Positions 1 through 9,177 of a DNA stretch of 64,000 nucleotides are shown here, one piece after another. The notes under the pieces are model-generated. The model ran no database searches, was not told the DNA's origin, and worked only from the letters and a program-made list of their open reading frames with translations. Location: the NCBI RefSeq assembly GCF_002291145.1, contig NZ_NTGE01000077.1:1-64000 (forward strand), read 5' to 3'. Position 1 is the first letter of the stretch, and each line of letters starts with the position of its first letter. The DNA is from Streptomyces sp. SA15 (GTDB taxonomy: Bacteria > Actinomycetota > Actinomycetes > Streptomycetales > Streptomycetaceae). Both the position numbers and the translations under genes were made by a program.

Positions 1-1138
1 AGCCGGGCTGCGGGCCCGGTTCGCGCTCGGCCGGGGCGAGGACGCGTACGACGTCCTGCGCCAGGTCGACCAGCGGTGAGCCCAGCGCGGCCCCGAGCGC
101 GGAGGCGGCGACGGCGTCGGGGGCCTGGGCGTCCGGCCGGGCGTGCACGACGACCCAGCGGTCTGCCCCACTCTCGCCTCCGCTCGAGCGAGGGGACCCC
201 CATCCGAGAAGGGGGGCCACCTCTTCGGGCGCGGCACCCAGCAGCAGCCGTACCAGCGCGGAGGACCGGGCCGCGCCCGTACCGCTCTGGTGCTCGCCGG
301 TGAGGAGGGAGAGCAGTACGGCGGCCACGGAGGCGATGGTGTGATCGCCGGGATCGCGGCGCGGGGCGGCCACCCCGAGCACGAAGCCCTGACCGGCGCC
401 GAGGGCGTAGGCGGCGAGGTGGGTGCCGGCGACGGTGTCCGTGGCGGTGGAGGAGGAGCGGTCGGTGACCACCCGCGCCAGCCCCGCCAGCGCTCCCCGC
501 ACCTCATCCCCTTGCTCCCTCCCCGCCGCCGCGATCTTTGCCCCCTCCGGCCCGTACAGCACCGCCCGGCCGCCCACCCGCTGGGCGAGCTGCCGTAGGA
601 CCGCCGGGACCGGGTCGGGGCGGGAGGCCGCGGTGGCCAGGCTCTGCTGGGCCTCCGTGACGCGGCGCAGTTCCGTGTGCCGGGCCTGGGCCATCAGCTG
701 CCAGACCGCGCGAGCCACACCCGAGAACGTGGTCTGCGGCGGCACCTCCAGCAGCGGCAGCTCGTACGCCTCGCAGGCCGCGACCAGCGCCCTCGGCACC
801 GTGTCGTGCACGGGGGCGAGTCCGAAGCCGAGGGCGGCGCCGCCCGCCGCGACGATCCGCGACACGTAGTCGTCGAAGTACGTTCCGGAGCCCGCCGCCT
901 CCGGAATGTGCACACCCGCCGTCAGCAGCAGCTCACCGCCCAGCAGGTACGGGTACGGGTCCGCCATCTCCGAGGTGTGCGCCCAGTGGATGACGAGGCC
1001 GGGGTCGGACGGCCCGGCGATCTGGCGCAGCGCCAGGTCGTCGCGGGCCAGGAGCGCCGAGAGGGGCACGGGCGGCGTGGGAGGGACGAACGGAGTGGGG
1101 GGAACGGACGGCGTGGGGGCAACGGCGGGGTCCGGCAT
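1..1138 (-). CDS. PucR-type transcriptional regulator, C-terminus outside window
   Basis: About 379 N-terminal codons are in the window, starting at an ATG at 1138; the gene runs off the left edge. The first 140 residues resemble the PucR-like N-terminal domain (a run reading LLTAGVHIP, then YDDYV-like text and ALGFGLAPVHDTVP), followed by a GAF/GGDEF-like middle region. The PucR C-terminal helix-turn-helix would lie beyond the edge and is not seen. The N-terminus carries a proline-rich repeat (VPPTP units). It diverges from the symporter, agmatinase and ThDP-enzyme operon, so control of that operon is the obvious inference; PucR-family members commonly control neighbouring catabolic genes. 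Confidence 0.85.
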   Translation of the reverse strand, partial: MPDPAVAPTPSVPPTPFVPPTPPVPLSALLARDDLALRQIAGPSDPGLVIHWAHTSEMADPYPYLLGGELLLTAGVHIPEAAGSGTYFDDYVSRIVAAGGAALGFGLAPVHDTVPRALVAACEAYELPLLEVPPQTTFSGVARAVWQLMAQARHTELRRVTEAQQSLATAASRPDPVPAVLRQLAQRVGGRAVLYGPEGAKIAAAGREQGDEVRGALAGLARVVTDRSSSTATDTVAGTHLAAYALGAGQGFVLGVAAPRRDPGDHTIASVAAVLLSLLTGEHQSGTGAARSSALVRLLLGAAPEEVAPLLGWGSPRSSGGESGADRWVVVHARPDAQAPDAVAASALGAALGSPLVDLAQDVVRVLAPAEREPGPQPG

Positions 1139-1258
1139 GGTGGACGTTCCTTCCATCCAGCTCGGCTCGAATGGATGAAACGTACACTTCGCAGTCGCTT
1201 TCCGGCCACCTAGTGTCAGACCTCGTCACGCCACCGAGAGTGCGCGAAGGAGGCCCCC

Positions 1259-2719
1259 ATGGCCGTCGACTACACCGTGATCGTCGTCTACCTGGCCGGC
1301 ATGCTGGCGATGGGCTGGTGGGGCATGCGCCGCGCCAAGTCGAAGAGCGAGTTCCTGGTGGCCGGGCGGCGCCTCGGGCCCACCATGTACTCCGGCACCA
1401 TGGCCGCCATCGTCCTCGGCGGCGCGTCCACCATCGGCGGCGTCGGCCTCGGCTACCAGTACGGCCTCTCCGGCGCCTGGATGGTCTTCACCATCGGCCT
1501 CGGCCTGCTCGCCCTGTCCGTCTTCTTCTCCGCCCGCATCGCCCGCCTCAAGGTCTACACCGTCTCCGAGATGCTCGACCTGCGGTACGGCGGCCGGGCC
1601 GGTGTGATCTCGGGCGTGGTCATGTGGGCGTACACGCTGATGCTCGCGGTGACGTCGACCATCGCGTACGCCACGATCTTCGACGTCCTGTTCGACATGA
1701 ACCGCACCGTCGCGATCGTTCTCGGCGGCTCGATCGTCGTCGCCTACTCGACGCTCGGCGGCATGTGGTCGATCACGCTGACGGACATGGTGCAGTTCGT
1801 GGTGAAGACGATCGGGGTGCTGCTGCTCCTGCTGCCGATCGCCGTCGTCAAGGCGGGTGGCTTCGGCGCGATGAGGGACGAACTGCCGACCTCGTACTTC
1901 GATCCGCTGGGCATCGGCGGCGAGACGATCTTCACGTACGTGCTGATCTATACGTTCGGCATGCTCATCGGCCAGGACATTTGGCAGCGCGTCTTCACCG
2001 CCCGCAGCGACACGACCGCCAAGTGGGGCGGCACGGTCGCCGGGACGTACTGTCTCGTGTACGCCCTCGCCGGCGCCGTCATCGGTACGGCCGCCAAGGT
2101 CCTCTACCCGAAGCTGCCCAACGCGGACGACGCCTTCGCGACCGTCGTCAAGGACGAACTCCCCGTCGGCGTACGGGGCTTGGTGCTGGCCGCCGCCCTG
2201 GCAGCCGTGATGTCGACGTCGTCCGGCGCGCTCATCGCCTGCGCTACCGTCGCCAACAACGACATCTGGTCGCGGCTGCGGGGAGCAGTACGGCCCTCCA
2301 CCGAGCAGCATGACGAGGTCAAGGGCAACCGCGCCTTCATCCTCATCATGGGCGTGGCGGTGATCTGCACGGCCATCGCGCTGAACAACGTCGTCGAGGC
2401 GCTGACCGTCGCCTACAACCTGCTCGTCGGCGGGCTCCTCGTCCCGATCCTCGGCGGGCTGCTGTGGAAACGCGGCACCGTGCAGGGCGCCCTCGCCTCC
2501 GTCGTGGTCGGCGGTCTCGCGGTCATCGGCCTGATGGCGGGCTACGGCATCCTCGCCAACGAGCCCGTCTACTACGGCCTGTTGTCCTCCCTGGCCGCGT
2601 ACGTCGCCGTCTCCCTGGCGACCAGGCCCACCGACGCGGCGGTGCTCGCCGCCTGGCGCGAGCGGCTCGCCGGGCGGGTATCCGAACCTGTGTCCACTCC
2701 GGTCCCGGCTCCCCAGTAG
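1259..2719 (+). CDS. Sodium:solute symporter (SSS family)
   Basis: Membrane permease of 486 residues, usual for the family, with about 13 hydrophobic segments. It should couple uptake of a small organic solute to sodium entry. The family-typical stretch near residues 310-325 (AAVMSTSSGALI) matches the helix that contributes to the sodium site in SSS proteins. The start is fixed by a GAAGGAGG ribosome site at 1246-1253. It is the first gene of an operon with the ureohydrolase and ThDP enzyme, 75 bp upstream of the next start. The substrate cannot be read from the sequence; a guanidino compound or 2-oxo acid is inferred from the neighbours. Confidence 0.9.
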   Translation: MAVDYTVIVVYLAGMLAMGWWGMRRAKSKSEFLVAGRRLGPTMYSGTMAAIVLGGASTIGGVGLGYQYGLSGAWMVFTIGLGLLALSVFFSARIARLKVYTVSEMLDLRYGGRAGVISGVVMWAYTLMLAVTSTIAYATIFDVLFDMNRTVAIVLGGSIVVAYSTLGGMWSITLTDMVQFVVKTIGVLLLLLPIAVVKAGGFGAMRDELPTSYFDPLGIGGETIFTYVLIYTFGMLIGQDIWQRVFTARSDTTAKWGGTVAGTYCLVYALAGAVIGTAAKVLYPKLPNADDAFATVVKDELPVGVRGLVLAAALAAVMSTSSGALIACATVANNDIWSRLRGAVRPSTEQHDEVKGNRAFILIMGVAVICTAIALNNVVEALTVAYNLLVGGLLVPILGGLLWKRGTVQGALASVVVGGLAVIGLMAGYGILANEPVYYGLLSSLAAYVAVSLATRPTDAAVLAAWRERLAGRVSEPVSTPVPAPQ

Positions 2720-2794
2720 AGTCGTACGACAAGTAGTGCATAGCAGTTCATACGCGATGAAGCGTATGAACCTCATGAAAGAAGGCATTACCCC

Positions 2795-3811
2795 ATGAGC
2801 GGCAACGAGACGCCCCGCGGCCCCGTCGACTCCTCCCGCATACCGCGGTACGCCGGTCCCGCGACCTTCGCCCGGCTGCCGCGCCTCGACGAGGTCGGCC
2901 GCGCCGATGTCGCCGTGGTCGGCGTGCCGTTCGACTCGGGCGTCTCGTACCGGCCGGGCGCCCGCTTCGGCGGCAACGCGATCCGCGAGGCGTCGCGGCT
3001 CCTGCGCCCCTACAACCCGGCGCAGGACGCGTCACCCTTCGCACTCGCGCAGGTGGCGGACGGCGGCGACATAGCCGTCAACCCGTTCGACATCCACGAG
3101 GCCGTGGAGACGATCGAGGCGGCGGCGGACGAACTGCTGGGGACCGGGGCTCGCCTGATGACACTGGGCGGCGACCACACGATCGCGCTGCCTCTTCTGA
3201 GGTCGGTCGCCCGGAAACACGGCCCGGTGGCGCTGCTGCACTTCGACGCGCACCTCGACACCTGGGACACGTACTTCGGGGCGGAGTACACGCACGGGAC
3301 GCCGTTCCGGCGGGCGGTGGAGGAGGGGATCCTCGACACGTCGGCGCTGTCCCACGTCGGTATCCGCGGCCCGCTGTACGGCAAGCAGGACCTGACCGAC
3401 GACGAGAAGCTGGGCTTCGGCATCGTGACGTCGGCGGACGTGATGCGGCGCGGTGTCGACGAGGTGGCGGACCAGCTCCGGCAGCGCATCGGCGACCGCC
3501 CGCTCTACATCTCCATAGACATCGACTGCCTGGACCCGGCGCACGCACCCGGCACGGGCACGCCGGAGGCGGGCGGCATGACGTCGCGGGAGCTGCTGGA
3601 GATCCTGCGCGGCCTGGCGTCCTGCAACCTGGTCTCGGCGGACGTCGTCGAGGTGGCGCCCGCGTACGATCACGCGGAGATCACGTCGGTGTCGGCATCG
3701 CACACGGCGTACGAACTGACGACGATCATGTCCCGCCGGATCGCGCTGGAAAAGCAGGAAGTGCGGGAAAAGCAGGAAGCGCGGGAAGTGCAGGAGAAGG
3801 CAGCGAAGTGA
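2795..3811 (+). CDS. Agmatinase-family ureohydrolase (agmatinase or guanidinobutyrase)
   Basis: Manganese-dependent hydrolase releasing urea from a guanidino substrate. All ureohydrolase metal ligands are visible: GGDHT at about 125-129 (His128), FDAHLD at 150-155 (Asp151, His153, Asp155) and SIDIDCLDP at 240-248 (Asp242, Asp244). Length 338 is slightly long because of a C-terminal Lys/Glu-rich tail with an imperfect [10 protein letters not shown] repeat. The stop overlaps the start of the ThDP enzyme by 4 bp, so the two are translationally coupled. Agmatinase, guanidinobutyrase and related amidinohydrolases cannot be told apart by eye. Pairing with a ThDP-dependent decarboxylase-like protein favours 4-guanidinobutyrate as substrate. 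Confidence 0.88.
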   Translation: MSGNETPRGPVDSSRIPRYAGPATFARLPRLDEVGRADVAVVGVPFDSGVSYRPGARFGGNAIREASRLLRPYNPAQDASPFALAQVADGGDIAVNPFDIHEAVETIEAAADELLGTGARLMTLGGDHTIALPLLRSVARKHGPVALLHFDAHLDTWDTYFGAEYTHGTPFRRAVEEGILDTSALSHVGIRGPLYGKQDLTDDEKLGFGIVTSADVMRRGVDEVADQLRQRIGDRPLYISIDIDCLDPAHAPGTGTPEAGGMTSRELLEILRGLASCNLVSADVVEVAPAYDHAEITSVSASHTAYELTTIMSRRIALEKQEVREKQEAREVQEKAAK

Positions 3812-5526
3812 CCCACGACCACGACTTGGTGCTCCGCCCGACTCAGGCGCAGATCTCGGCTGCCCTGAACCCTCCCCCCGGCCGCAACGGCGGAGACCTG
3901 GTCGTGGAGACGCTGGCCGGGCTCGGCGCGACGACGGTCTTCGGCCTGCCCGGCCAGCACGCGTTGGGCATGTTCGACGCGTTGCGCCGCTCGGACCTGC
4001 GGTACATCGGCCTGCGGGTGGAGAACAACGCGGGCTTCGCGGCGGACGCGTACGGCAGGATCACGGGTGAGGCGGCGCCGCTGCTGCTGTCGACGGGGCC
4101 CGGCGCGCTGACGTCGCTTGCCGCTTTGCAAGAGGCGGCATCGGCCTCCGCCCCCGTCCTGGCGATCAGCAGCCAGATCCCGACGGCGGGTCTGGGCGGC
4201 GGCCGCCACGGCTACCTGCACGAACTCCCCGACCAGTCGGCCTCGTTCCGGGGCGTGGTGAAGTCGGTCCACACGGTCCGAAGCCAGTCCCAGATCCCGT
4301 CGGCGATCGCGGAGGCGTGGACGTCGGCGCTGTCCGCTCCGCACGGCCCGGTGTGGGTGGAGATCCCGCAGGACGTACTGCTGGCCGAGACGGCGATTCC
4401 GGTGGTGACGGGAGGCGACGCCTTCCCCGAGGAACTGCCCCCGCGCCCCGAACTGACCGCGGTGGCGGCGCACTTGCTGTCTCATGCCACCCGCCCGGCG
4501 ATCATCGCGGGCGGCGGAGTGGTACGGGCGGACGCCTCGGGCAAACTCCGGAAACTCGCCGAACGCCTGAGCGCCCCCGTGGTCACGACGTACGGCGGAA
4601 AGGGCGCGTTCCCCTGGACGCACCCCCTGTCCCTCCAGTCCTGGCTGGAGGACCGCCACACGACGGACTTCCTGGAGGACGCGGACGTACTCCTCGTCGT
4701 CGGCTCGGGCCTCGGCGAACTCTCCTCCAACTACCACATGTTCAAGCCGCGCGGCCGAGTCATCCAGATCGAGGCGGACCTCGGCAAGCTGGAGTCCAAC
4801 CACCCGGCGCTGGGCATCCACGCGGACGCGCGCCTCGCGCTTCAGGCGCTGCTGGAGACGGTGGAGCCGCGGGAGGACGAGACGGCTCCGGAGCGCGTAC
4901 GGGAGTTGCTCGCCCGCGTTCGCGAGCGCATCGCCTCCCAGGAACTCACCCTGGAACAGGAGGTGCTGGCGTCGGTCCGCAAGGCACTGCCCGCCGACGC
5001 CCCGTCCTTCTGGGACATGACGATTCTGTCGTACTGGGCGTGGGCGGCCTTCGACGCCCGCCGCCCCAACACCATGCACTCGGCCCAGGGCGCCGGCGGC
5101 CTCGGCTACGCCTTCCCGGCGGCGCTGGGCGCGTCCGCCGCCGATCCCACCCGCCCGGTCCTGGCGGTCTCGGGCGACGGCGGCGCCCTGTACTCGATCG
5201 CCGAGCTGGCCACGGCCCGCCAGTACGCCCTGAACGTCACCTGGCTGATCATCGACGACGGTGGCTACGGCATCCTGCGCGAGTACATGACGGACGCGTT
5301 CGGCGAGACGATGGCGACGGCGACGGAACTGACCCGGCCGGACTATGTGGCGCTGGCGGAGTCGTTCGGGGTGCCGGGGGTCCGTACGTCCCCGGAGACC
5401 CTGTCGGACGACCTGGCGAAGGCGCTGGCGTCGCCGGGACCGTCGGTGGTCGTTCTTCCGGTGGTGTTGCGGATGTTCGCACCGACGCATCTGGGGTACG
5501 GGACCGGTCCCGAAGCGGCTGGTTAA
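3808..5526 (+). CDS. Thiamine diphosphate-dependent enzyme, acetolactate synthase/2-oxoacid decarboxylase family
   Basis: 572 residues with the usual Pyr, central and PP domain order. The ThDP-activating glutamate is Glu72 in [15 protein letters not shown]. The cofactor motif begins with GDGG at 456-459 and ends near residue 484 in IIDDGGYG, where the usual Asn-Asn is Asp-Asp-Gly. It is translationally coupled to the ureohydrolase upstream. Known family members in this context include AruI, the 2-ketoarginine decarboxylase that works with guanidinobutyrase GbuA in Pseudomonas; the same role is an inference here. Pieces of a related gene survive as fragments at 10757-10822 and 12852-12996. Confidence 0.85.
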   Translation: MTHDHDLVLRPTQAQISAALNPPPGRNGGDLVVETLAGLGATTVFGLPGQHALGMFDALRRSDLRYIGLRVENNAGFAADAYGRITGEAAPLLLSTGPGALTSLAALQEAASASAPVLAISSQIPTAGLGGGRHGYLHELPDQSASFRGVVKSVHTVRSQSQIPSAIAEAWTSALSAPHGPVWVEIPQDVLLAETAIPVVTGGDAFPEELPPRPELTAVAAHLLSHATRPAIIAGGGVVRADASGKLRKLAERLSAPVVTTYGGKGAFPWTHPLSLQSWLEDRHTTDFLEDADVLLVVGSGLGELSSNYHMFKPRGRVIQIEADLGKLESNHPALGIHADARLALQALLETVEPREDETAPERVRELLARVRERIASQELTLEQEVLASVRKALPADAPSFWDMTILSYWAWAAFDARRPNTMHSAQGAGGLGYAFPAALGASAADPTRPVLAVSGDGGALYSIAELATARQYALNVTWLIIDDGGYGILREYMTDAFGETMATATELTRPDYVALAESFGVPGVRTSPETLSDDLAKALASPGPSVVVLPVVLRMFAPTHLGYGTGPEAAG

Positions 5527-5535
5527 AGTCGCCGC

Positions 5536-6111
5536 GTGCGCCGAATGAGCCCGCAGGAGCCTTCAAAGCGAATCATCACGCTTGATCAGGAAGTGAACGA
5601 CGACGTAGCCAACCGCGTCACGGCGCAGTTGCTACGGCTTGCGGATGCCGATCCGGAAGCGGACATCCTGCTGTGCGTCGACTCTCCAGGCGGCTCGGTC
5701 ACCGCTGGGATGGCCATCTACGACACGATGCAGTTTGTCAGTTGTGATGTGGCGACGTGCGTGACGGACCTTGCTGCGGGGGTGGGGCAGCTTCTGCTCT
5801 CGGCGGGCGCACAAGGCAAGCGCTACGCCATGCTGGGCGCCCGTATCGTGATGACGCGACCTCGCGAGGAGGGGGAAGGGGCGCGGGATGGCGACCCGCT
5901 CGCCCGGCTGCTTCGGAGGCTGGGGAAGCCGGCGGGAAGCCCGGCAATCCGCCATACGCAAAAGGTGGTTTCTGAACTGCTGGCCCGGCACACGGGAGGT
6001 GACCGATCGCGAATTCTTCGGGATTTGAACTCGGATCGGGAATTCGGTGCTGAAGAGGCGCGTATTTACGGACTCGTTGACACTGTTGTTCAACGGGGGC
6101 CTGGGCAGTGA
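5536..6111 (+). CDS. ClpP-like protein with catalytic Ser and His missing
   Basis: 191-residue homologue of the ClpP peptidase. The oxyanion-side motif SPGGSVTAGMAIYDTMQF (50-67) is almost perfect. The nucleophile motif that normally reads QAASMGA reads LAAGVGQ here (Gly82 in place of Ser), and the catalytic His of IHQP is Thr107 in VMTRP. The third residue, Asp167, is kept, as is the AEEARIYGLVD end. There is an extra loop at about 110-135. An inactive subunit is implied, comparable to ClpR of cyanobacteria and chloroplasts. GTG at 5536 is the longest start; ATG at 5545 is also possible. It follows the ThDP gene by 9 bp but a functional link is not evident. Confidence 0.82.
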   Translation: MRRMSPQEPSKRIITLDQEVNDDVANRVTAQLLRLADADPEADILLCVDSPGGSVTAGMAIYDTMQFVSCDVATCVTDLAAGVGQLLLSAGAQGKRYAMLGARIVMTRPREEGEGARDGDPLARLLRRLGKPAGSPAIRHTQKVVSELLARHTGGDRSRILRDLNSDREFGAEEARIYGLVDTVVQRGPGQ

Positions 6112-6159
6112 GTCCTCCCCTGGTTCTTTCGTCCGTGGACATATGCGTGCGAGGCGGGA

Positions 6160-6771
6160 TCAGTACAGGAAGCGGTGCAGCGGAGCGGACTCGGTCAGCA
6201 GCATGGTGACCCGGTGGGCGAGACGCTGCCACGCCTCATCCTGCGCGTATGTCAGCCTCACGTCCTCGCCGTCGGCTGCCTCCAGCGCCGCGAAGAGGGT
6301 GGCGGTATCAGCGTCGGGAGTGAGGTCCACCATCGAGAGCACGCGCGCCAGCGCACCGACCAGGCCGACCGCGGTCTCCTCAGCCGAAAGGACGCTGCCG
6401 CGGAGCGCGGCGGCGACGCCTGACGGGTCGGGAAGGTCCGGCGGTGCCACGAGGATCCCGGACAGCTCACGCAACAGCGCGTACAGCAAGTCGGTTTCTT
6501 TGGTAGGCAAGTTGGCGATGCGCAGGCCCTCGTGTTCCCAGCGACCGTTCGGCGTCCACACCCGCGGTCCCCGCGCCACCGCTTCGGCCAGTGTCTCCCG
6601 GATATGCCGGAAGGCCGCGAGCCCGTCCGCGAACAGCGCGTGATCACGCGCTCCACCGGCGGTTTCGGCCAAGGGCGCGAGCAAGTGTTGCTCTACCCGG
6701 TCGCACTGAGCATCGAGGTCGGGGTCCACGACAACGAGGCGAACTGACGTGCGCTGCTCCTGCTGCTCCAT
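6160..6771 (-). CDS. Hypothetical protein
   Basis: 203 residues starting at ATG 6771 (MEQQEQRTSVRL); an in-frame GTG lies three codons upstream. The protein is soluble, mostly alpha-helical in appearance and rich in Leu and Ala, with no transmembrane segment and no motif I recognise. The reading frame stays open further upstream but there it lies antisense or out of frame with the nitroreductase gene, so the longer version was not accepted. It lies on the same strand as the nitroreductase, 167 bp downstream of it, and converges with the ClpP-like gene. Confidence 0.55.
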   Translation of the reverse strand: MEQQEQRTSVRLVVVDPDLDAQCDRVEQHLLAPLAETAGGARDHALFADGLAAFRHIRETLAEAVARGPRVWTPNGRWEHEGLRIANLPTKETDLLYALLRELSGILVAPPDLPDPSGVAAALRGSVLSAEETAVGLVGALARVLSMVDLTPDADTATLFAALEAADGEDVRLTYAQDEAWQRLAHRVTMLLTESAPLHRFLY

Positions 6772-6938
6772 GTCGGACACTCTGCCAGTTGGCTCGGACA
6801 ACCGTGAGTCGACTTGGCCTCGGACCTCGGCGCCGGCGTCAGCCCTCGCGGTCGCGGCCGTGTTCGGGCATAACGCCCGCGACCCACACCGTCCTGTCCT
6901 CGGATGTGTTGCTTGCGGCCAGCAGTTGCGGTGGTGTT

Positions 6939-7613
6939 CTACTGAGAGGGCCCAGCAGAGCTGTGCTTCCACTGGTCCCAGTGCAGGACCTGCTCGCTGG
7001 GAACTCGGCGGGCCGGCTTGAAGTCGGTGCCGATGGTGTAGGCCAGCGGGATGAACGCGGCCAGCATGATGTCTTCGTACGGCACGTTGAGAATCCCGGC
7101 GAGCTCCCGCTCCAGCGGTCCCTGGGCTGTAGTCCACACCGTTCCGAGGCCGCGTGCCCGGGCGGCCAGCATGAAACTCCACACGGCCGGCAGGATCGAG
7201 CCCCACGCCCCTGCCTGCACGGCCACCGGTGCGTGGTCGGTACGCCCTTCCACGCCGGGGATGACGAACGCGGGTACCCGGTGGATGTTCGCGGCCAGGT
7301 GGCGCAGGCCGTCGAAGACCCGCTCGGTAGAGCTGGAGTGGTAGTTCATGCGCCACACGTCGCGCTCGGTCAGGGGCTGGCCCGAGGCCAGGGGGAGGGC
7401 GCGCAGGAAGATGTCGGCCACGGCCCGCCGCTGGGTGGGTTCGGTGACGACGATGAAGTGCCAGCGCTGCCGGTTGCGGCCGGTCGGCGCTTGCGTGGCC
7501 AGGTCGACGCACTCTTCAATCAGGTAGTGCGGGACCGGGCGGTCCAGGTCGAGACGCTTGCGTACCGCGCGGGTCGTCGACAGGAGTTGGTCCGGGGTCA
7601 GGTCCAGGGTCAC
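6939..7613 (-). CDS. Nitroreductase family protein
   Basis: 224-residue flavoprotein of the nitroreductase fold. The N-terminal TTRAVRKRLDLDRPVP and APTGRNRQRWHFIVV stretches match the FMN-binding elements, and GLGTVWTT near residue 155 matches the conserved segment before the last helix. Such enzymes reduce nitro, quinone or flavin substrates with NAD(P)H in the cytosol. It lies 54 bp behind the MFS exporter gene and is probably co-transcribed with it from the MarR-controlled promoter, suggesting a detoxification pair. Confidence 0.87.
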   Translation of the reverse strand: MTLDLTPDQLLSTTRAVRKRLDLDRPVPHYLIEECVDLATQAPTGRNRQRWHFIVVTEPTQRRAVADIFLRALPLASGQPLTERDVWRMNYHSSSTERVFDGLRHLAANIHRVPAFVIPGVEGRTDHAPVAVQAGAWGSILPAVWSFMLAARARGLGTVWTTAQGPLERELAGILNVPYEDIMLAAFIPLAYTIGTDFKPARRVPSEQVLHWDQWKHSSAGPSQ

Positions 7614-7667
7614 GGCTGCTTCCTCTGCATTGGATAGGTCGGACGGTGGGCGTCGCGAGGCGGCCGG

Positions 7668-9029
7668 TCAGGCGGGGGCCGGTGCCTCGCCGACCCGGGT
7701 GCGGTTGCGCAGGCCGAAGTGGGCCAGGGCGGCGCCGAGGAGGGAGAAGCAGCCGGCTGTGAGGAAGGCGATCCGGTAGCCGTCGATGCCGGACCCGGCC
7801 GTGGCCATGAGAGAGGCCAGTACGGCGACGCCGATTCCGGCCCCGATCTGAACGGCGGAGGTGATCAGCCCGGAGGCCAGGCCCTGCTGGTCCTCGGGAA
7901 GGGCGCCGACGGCTGCGATGTTGAGGCTGGGGAAGGACAGGCCGTTGCCCACACCGTGCACCACAAGCGCCGGCAGCAGCACACCGACGTAGTCTGCGTC
8001 TGCGCCGGCCCGCAGGAAGAGCAGGATCCCGGCGGCTTGGACCAGCATCCCCAGGGCTGCGGTCCGGCCCAGCCCCCACCGGCCGATCAGCCTTCCGGCC
8101 AGCTTGGCGGCCGCCATGATGGCGAGTCCCATGGGGGCGATGCCCAGGCCGGTCGTCAGCGCACCATAGCCGCGGACCTGCTGAAGGTAGAGGACCGCGG
8201 CGAACTGCCAGCCGATGGTCGCGCACGCCCAGGCCAGGGCGGCGAGGTTGGCGCCGGTCACAGCGCGCGACCGGAACACGTGCAACGGGACCAGCGGGAG
8301 CCGCTGCCGCGCTCGACAGCCACGAAGCCGACCAGGAGCACAGCGGCGGCCACGCCCGCAGGCCAGCTCGTCTCGGTGAGCGCGTACACCAGCGACAGCA
8401 CCCCCGCGGTGACCGCGACCGCACCGACCGCGTCGAACTCCCGGGCCGCCCCGTCGGGTCGGCCGTCCCCCCGGCAGCGCCATCGGGGCGACGATCAGGA
8501 CCAACAGGGCGATCGGCACCGGGAGGAAGAACACCAGCCGCCAGCTCACTTCGGTGAGCAGCCCGGAGGCAATGAGGCCGCCGCTGTAGCCGGAGGCGCC
8601 GGCCAGCGCGTAGACGCCGAGGGCACGGTTGCGCTGGGAGGCCTCGGTGAATGTCGTGGTGACCAGGGACAGGGCGGCCGGGGCGGTCAGCGCCGCGGCA
8701 AGCCCCTTGACCACCCGCGTGATGACGAGCAGCCATCCCTCCGACAGCAGCCCGCCGACCAGGCTCGCCGCGGCGAAGACAGCGAGGGAGAGCAGGAACA
8801 TGCGACGGCGGCCTAAGAGATCCGCCAGTCGGCCGCCCAGCAGCAGGAAGCCGCCGTAAGTGACCGCGTACCCCGATACCAGCCACTGGAGCGTGCCTTC
8901 CGACAGTGAGAGGTCCCGTCCGATGGCAGGCAGGGCGACCCCCATCAGCGACAGGTCCATGGAGTCCAGGAACACCGCAGCACAGAGCAGCACCAGGGCC
9001 AGTTGCTTGTGGCCACCGGACTTGACCAT
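7668..9029 (-). CDS. MFS drug exporter (DHA2/EmrB-QacA type), with an internal out-of-frame stretch
   Basis: 453-residue transporter with many transmembrane segments. The N-terminal LDSMDLSLMGVALPAIGRDL and LGGRLADLLGRRRMF motifs are typical of drug:proton antiporters. Start ATG 9029 has a GGAGG site. Between about 8301 and 8472 the frame gives an Arg/Gly-rich run with no membrane character, while the frame one base away gives good sequence there (DAVGAVAVTAGVLSLVYALT, then AAAVLLVGFVAVERG). Two compensating indels, one at the C6 run 8467-8472 and one near 8301-8312, explain this. The rest of the protein is normal. Sequencing error or a genuinely damaged loop cannot be separated here. Confidence 0.85.
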   Translation of the reverse strand: MVKSGGHKQLALVLLCAAVFLDSMDLSLMGVALPAIGRDLSLSEGTLQWLVSGYAVTYGGFLLLGGRLADLLGRRRMFLLSLAVFAAASLVGGLLSEGWLLVITRVVKGLAAALTAPAALSLVTTTFTEASQRNRALGVYALAGASGYSGGLIASGLLTEVSWRLVFFLPVPIALLVLIVAPMALPGGRPTRRGGPGVRRGRCGRGHRGGAVAGVRAHRDELACGRGRRCAPGRLRGCRARQRLPLVPLHVFRSRAVTGANLAALAWACATIGWQFAAVLYLQQVRGYGALTTGLGIAPMGLAIMAAAKLAGRLIGRWGLGRTAALGMLVQAAGILLFLRAGADADYVGVLLPALVVHGVGNGLSFPSLNIAAVGALPEDQQGLASGLITSAVQIGAGIGVAVLASLMATAGSGIDGYRIAFLTAGCFSLLGAALAHFGLRNRTRVGEAPAPA

Positions 9030-9049
9030 GCCAGACCTCCATCTGAACC

Positions 9050-9073
9050 CAAACTATCTGCTTACAGATGATT
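9050..9073. promoter_or_regulatory. Operator copy 1, MarR-type
   Basis: 24-bp site containing the perfect inverted repeat ATCTGCTTACAGAT (9056-9069), flanked by CAAAC on the left and GATT on the right. It begins 21 bp upstream of the exporter start codon. A second copy of the same layout lies 54 bp further toward the marR gene. Binding by the adjacent MarR protein is inferred from position and symmetry. Confidence 0.7.
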
Positions 9074-9103
9074 GGCGAGCATACAAACCCAATGAGTGGC
9101 ACG

Positions 9104-9127
9104 CAAACAATCTGCGTCCAGACGATT
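9104..9127. promoter_or_regulatory. Operator copy 2, MarR-type
   Basis: Matches copy 1 at all but five positions (CAAAC, then ATCTGC, CAGA and GATT in the same spacing). Start-to-start distance is 54 bp, about five helical turns, so both sites face the same side of the DNA. It lies 51 bp upstream of the marR start. Confidence 0.7.
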
Positions 9128-9177
9128 CTTGATAGGGTTGCCGGGTGACCGCAGCAAACGCGAAGGAGGTGGGCCGC

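Noticed and set aside
3670..5490. 606-codon minus-strand open frame opposite the ThDP enzyme
   Set aside because: Arg/Gly-rich product with no domain; typical antisense shadow in high-G+C DNA. The plus-strand gene has clear motifs.
6160..7512. One 450-codon minus-strand gene covering 6160-7512
   Set aside because: Its front half overlaps the nitroreductase gene out of frame; only the part from 6771 downward looks coding.
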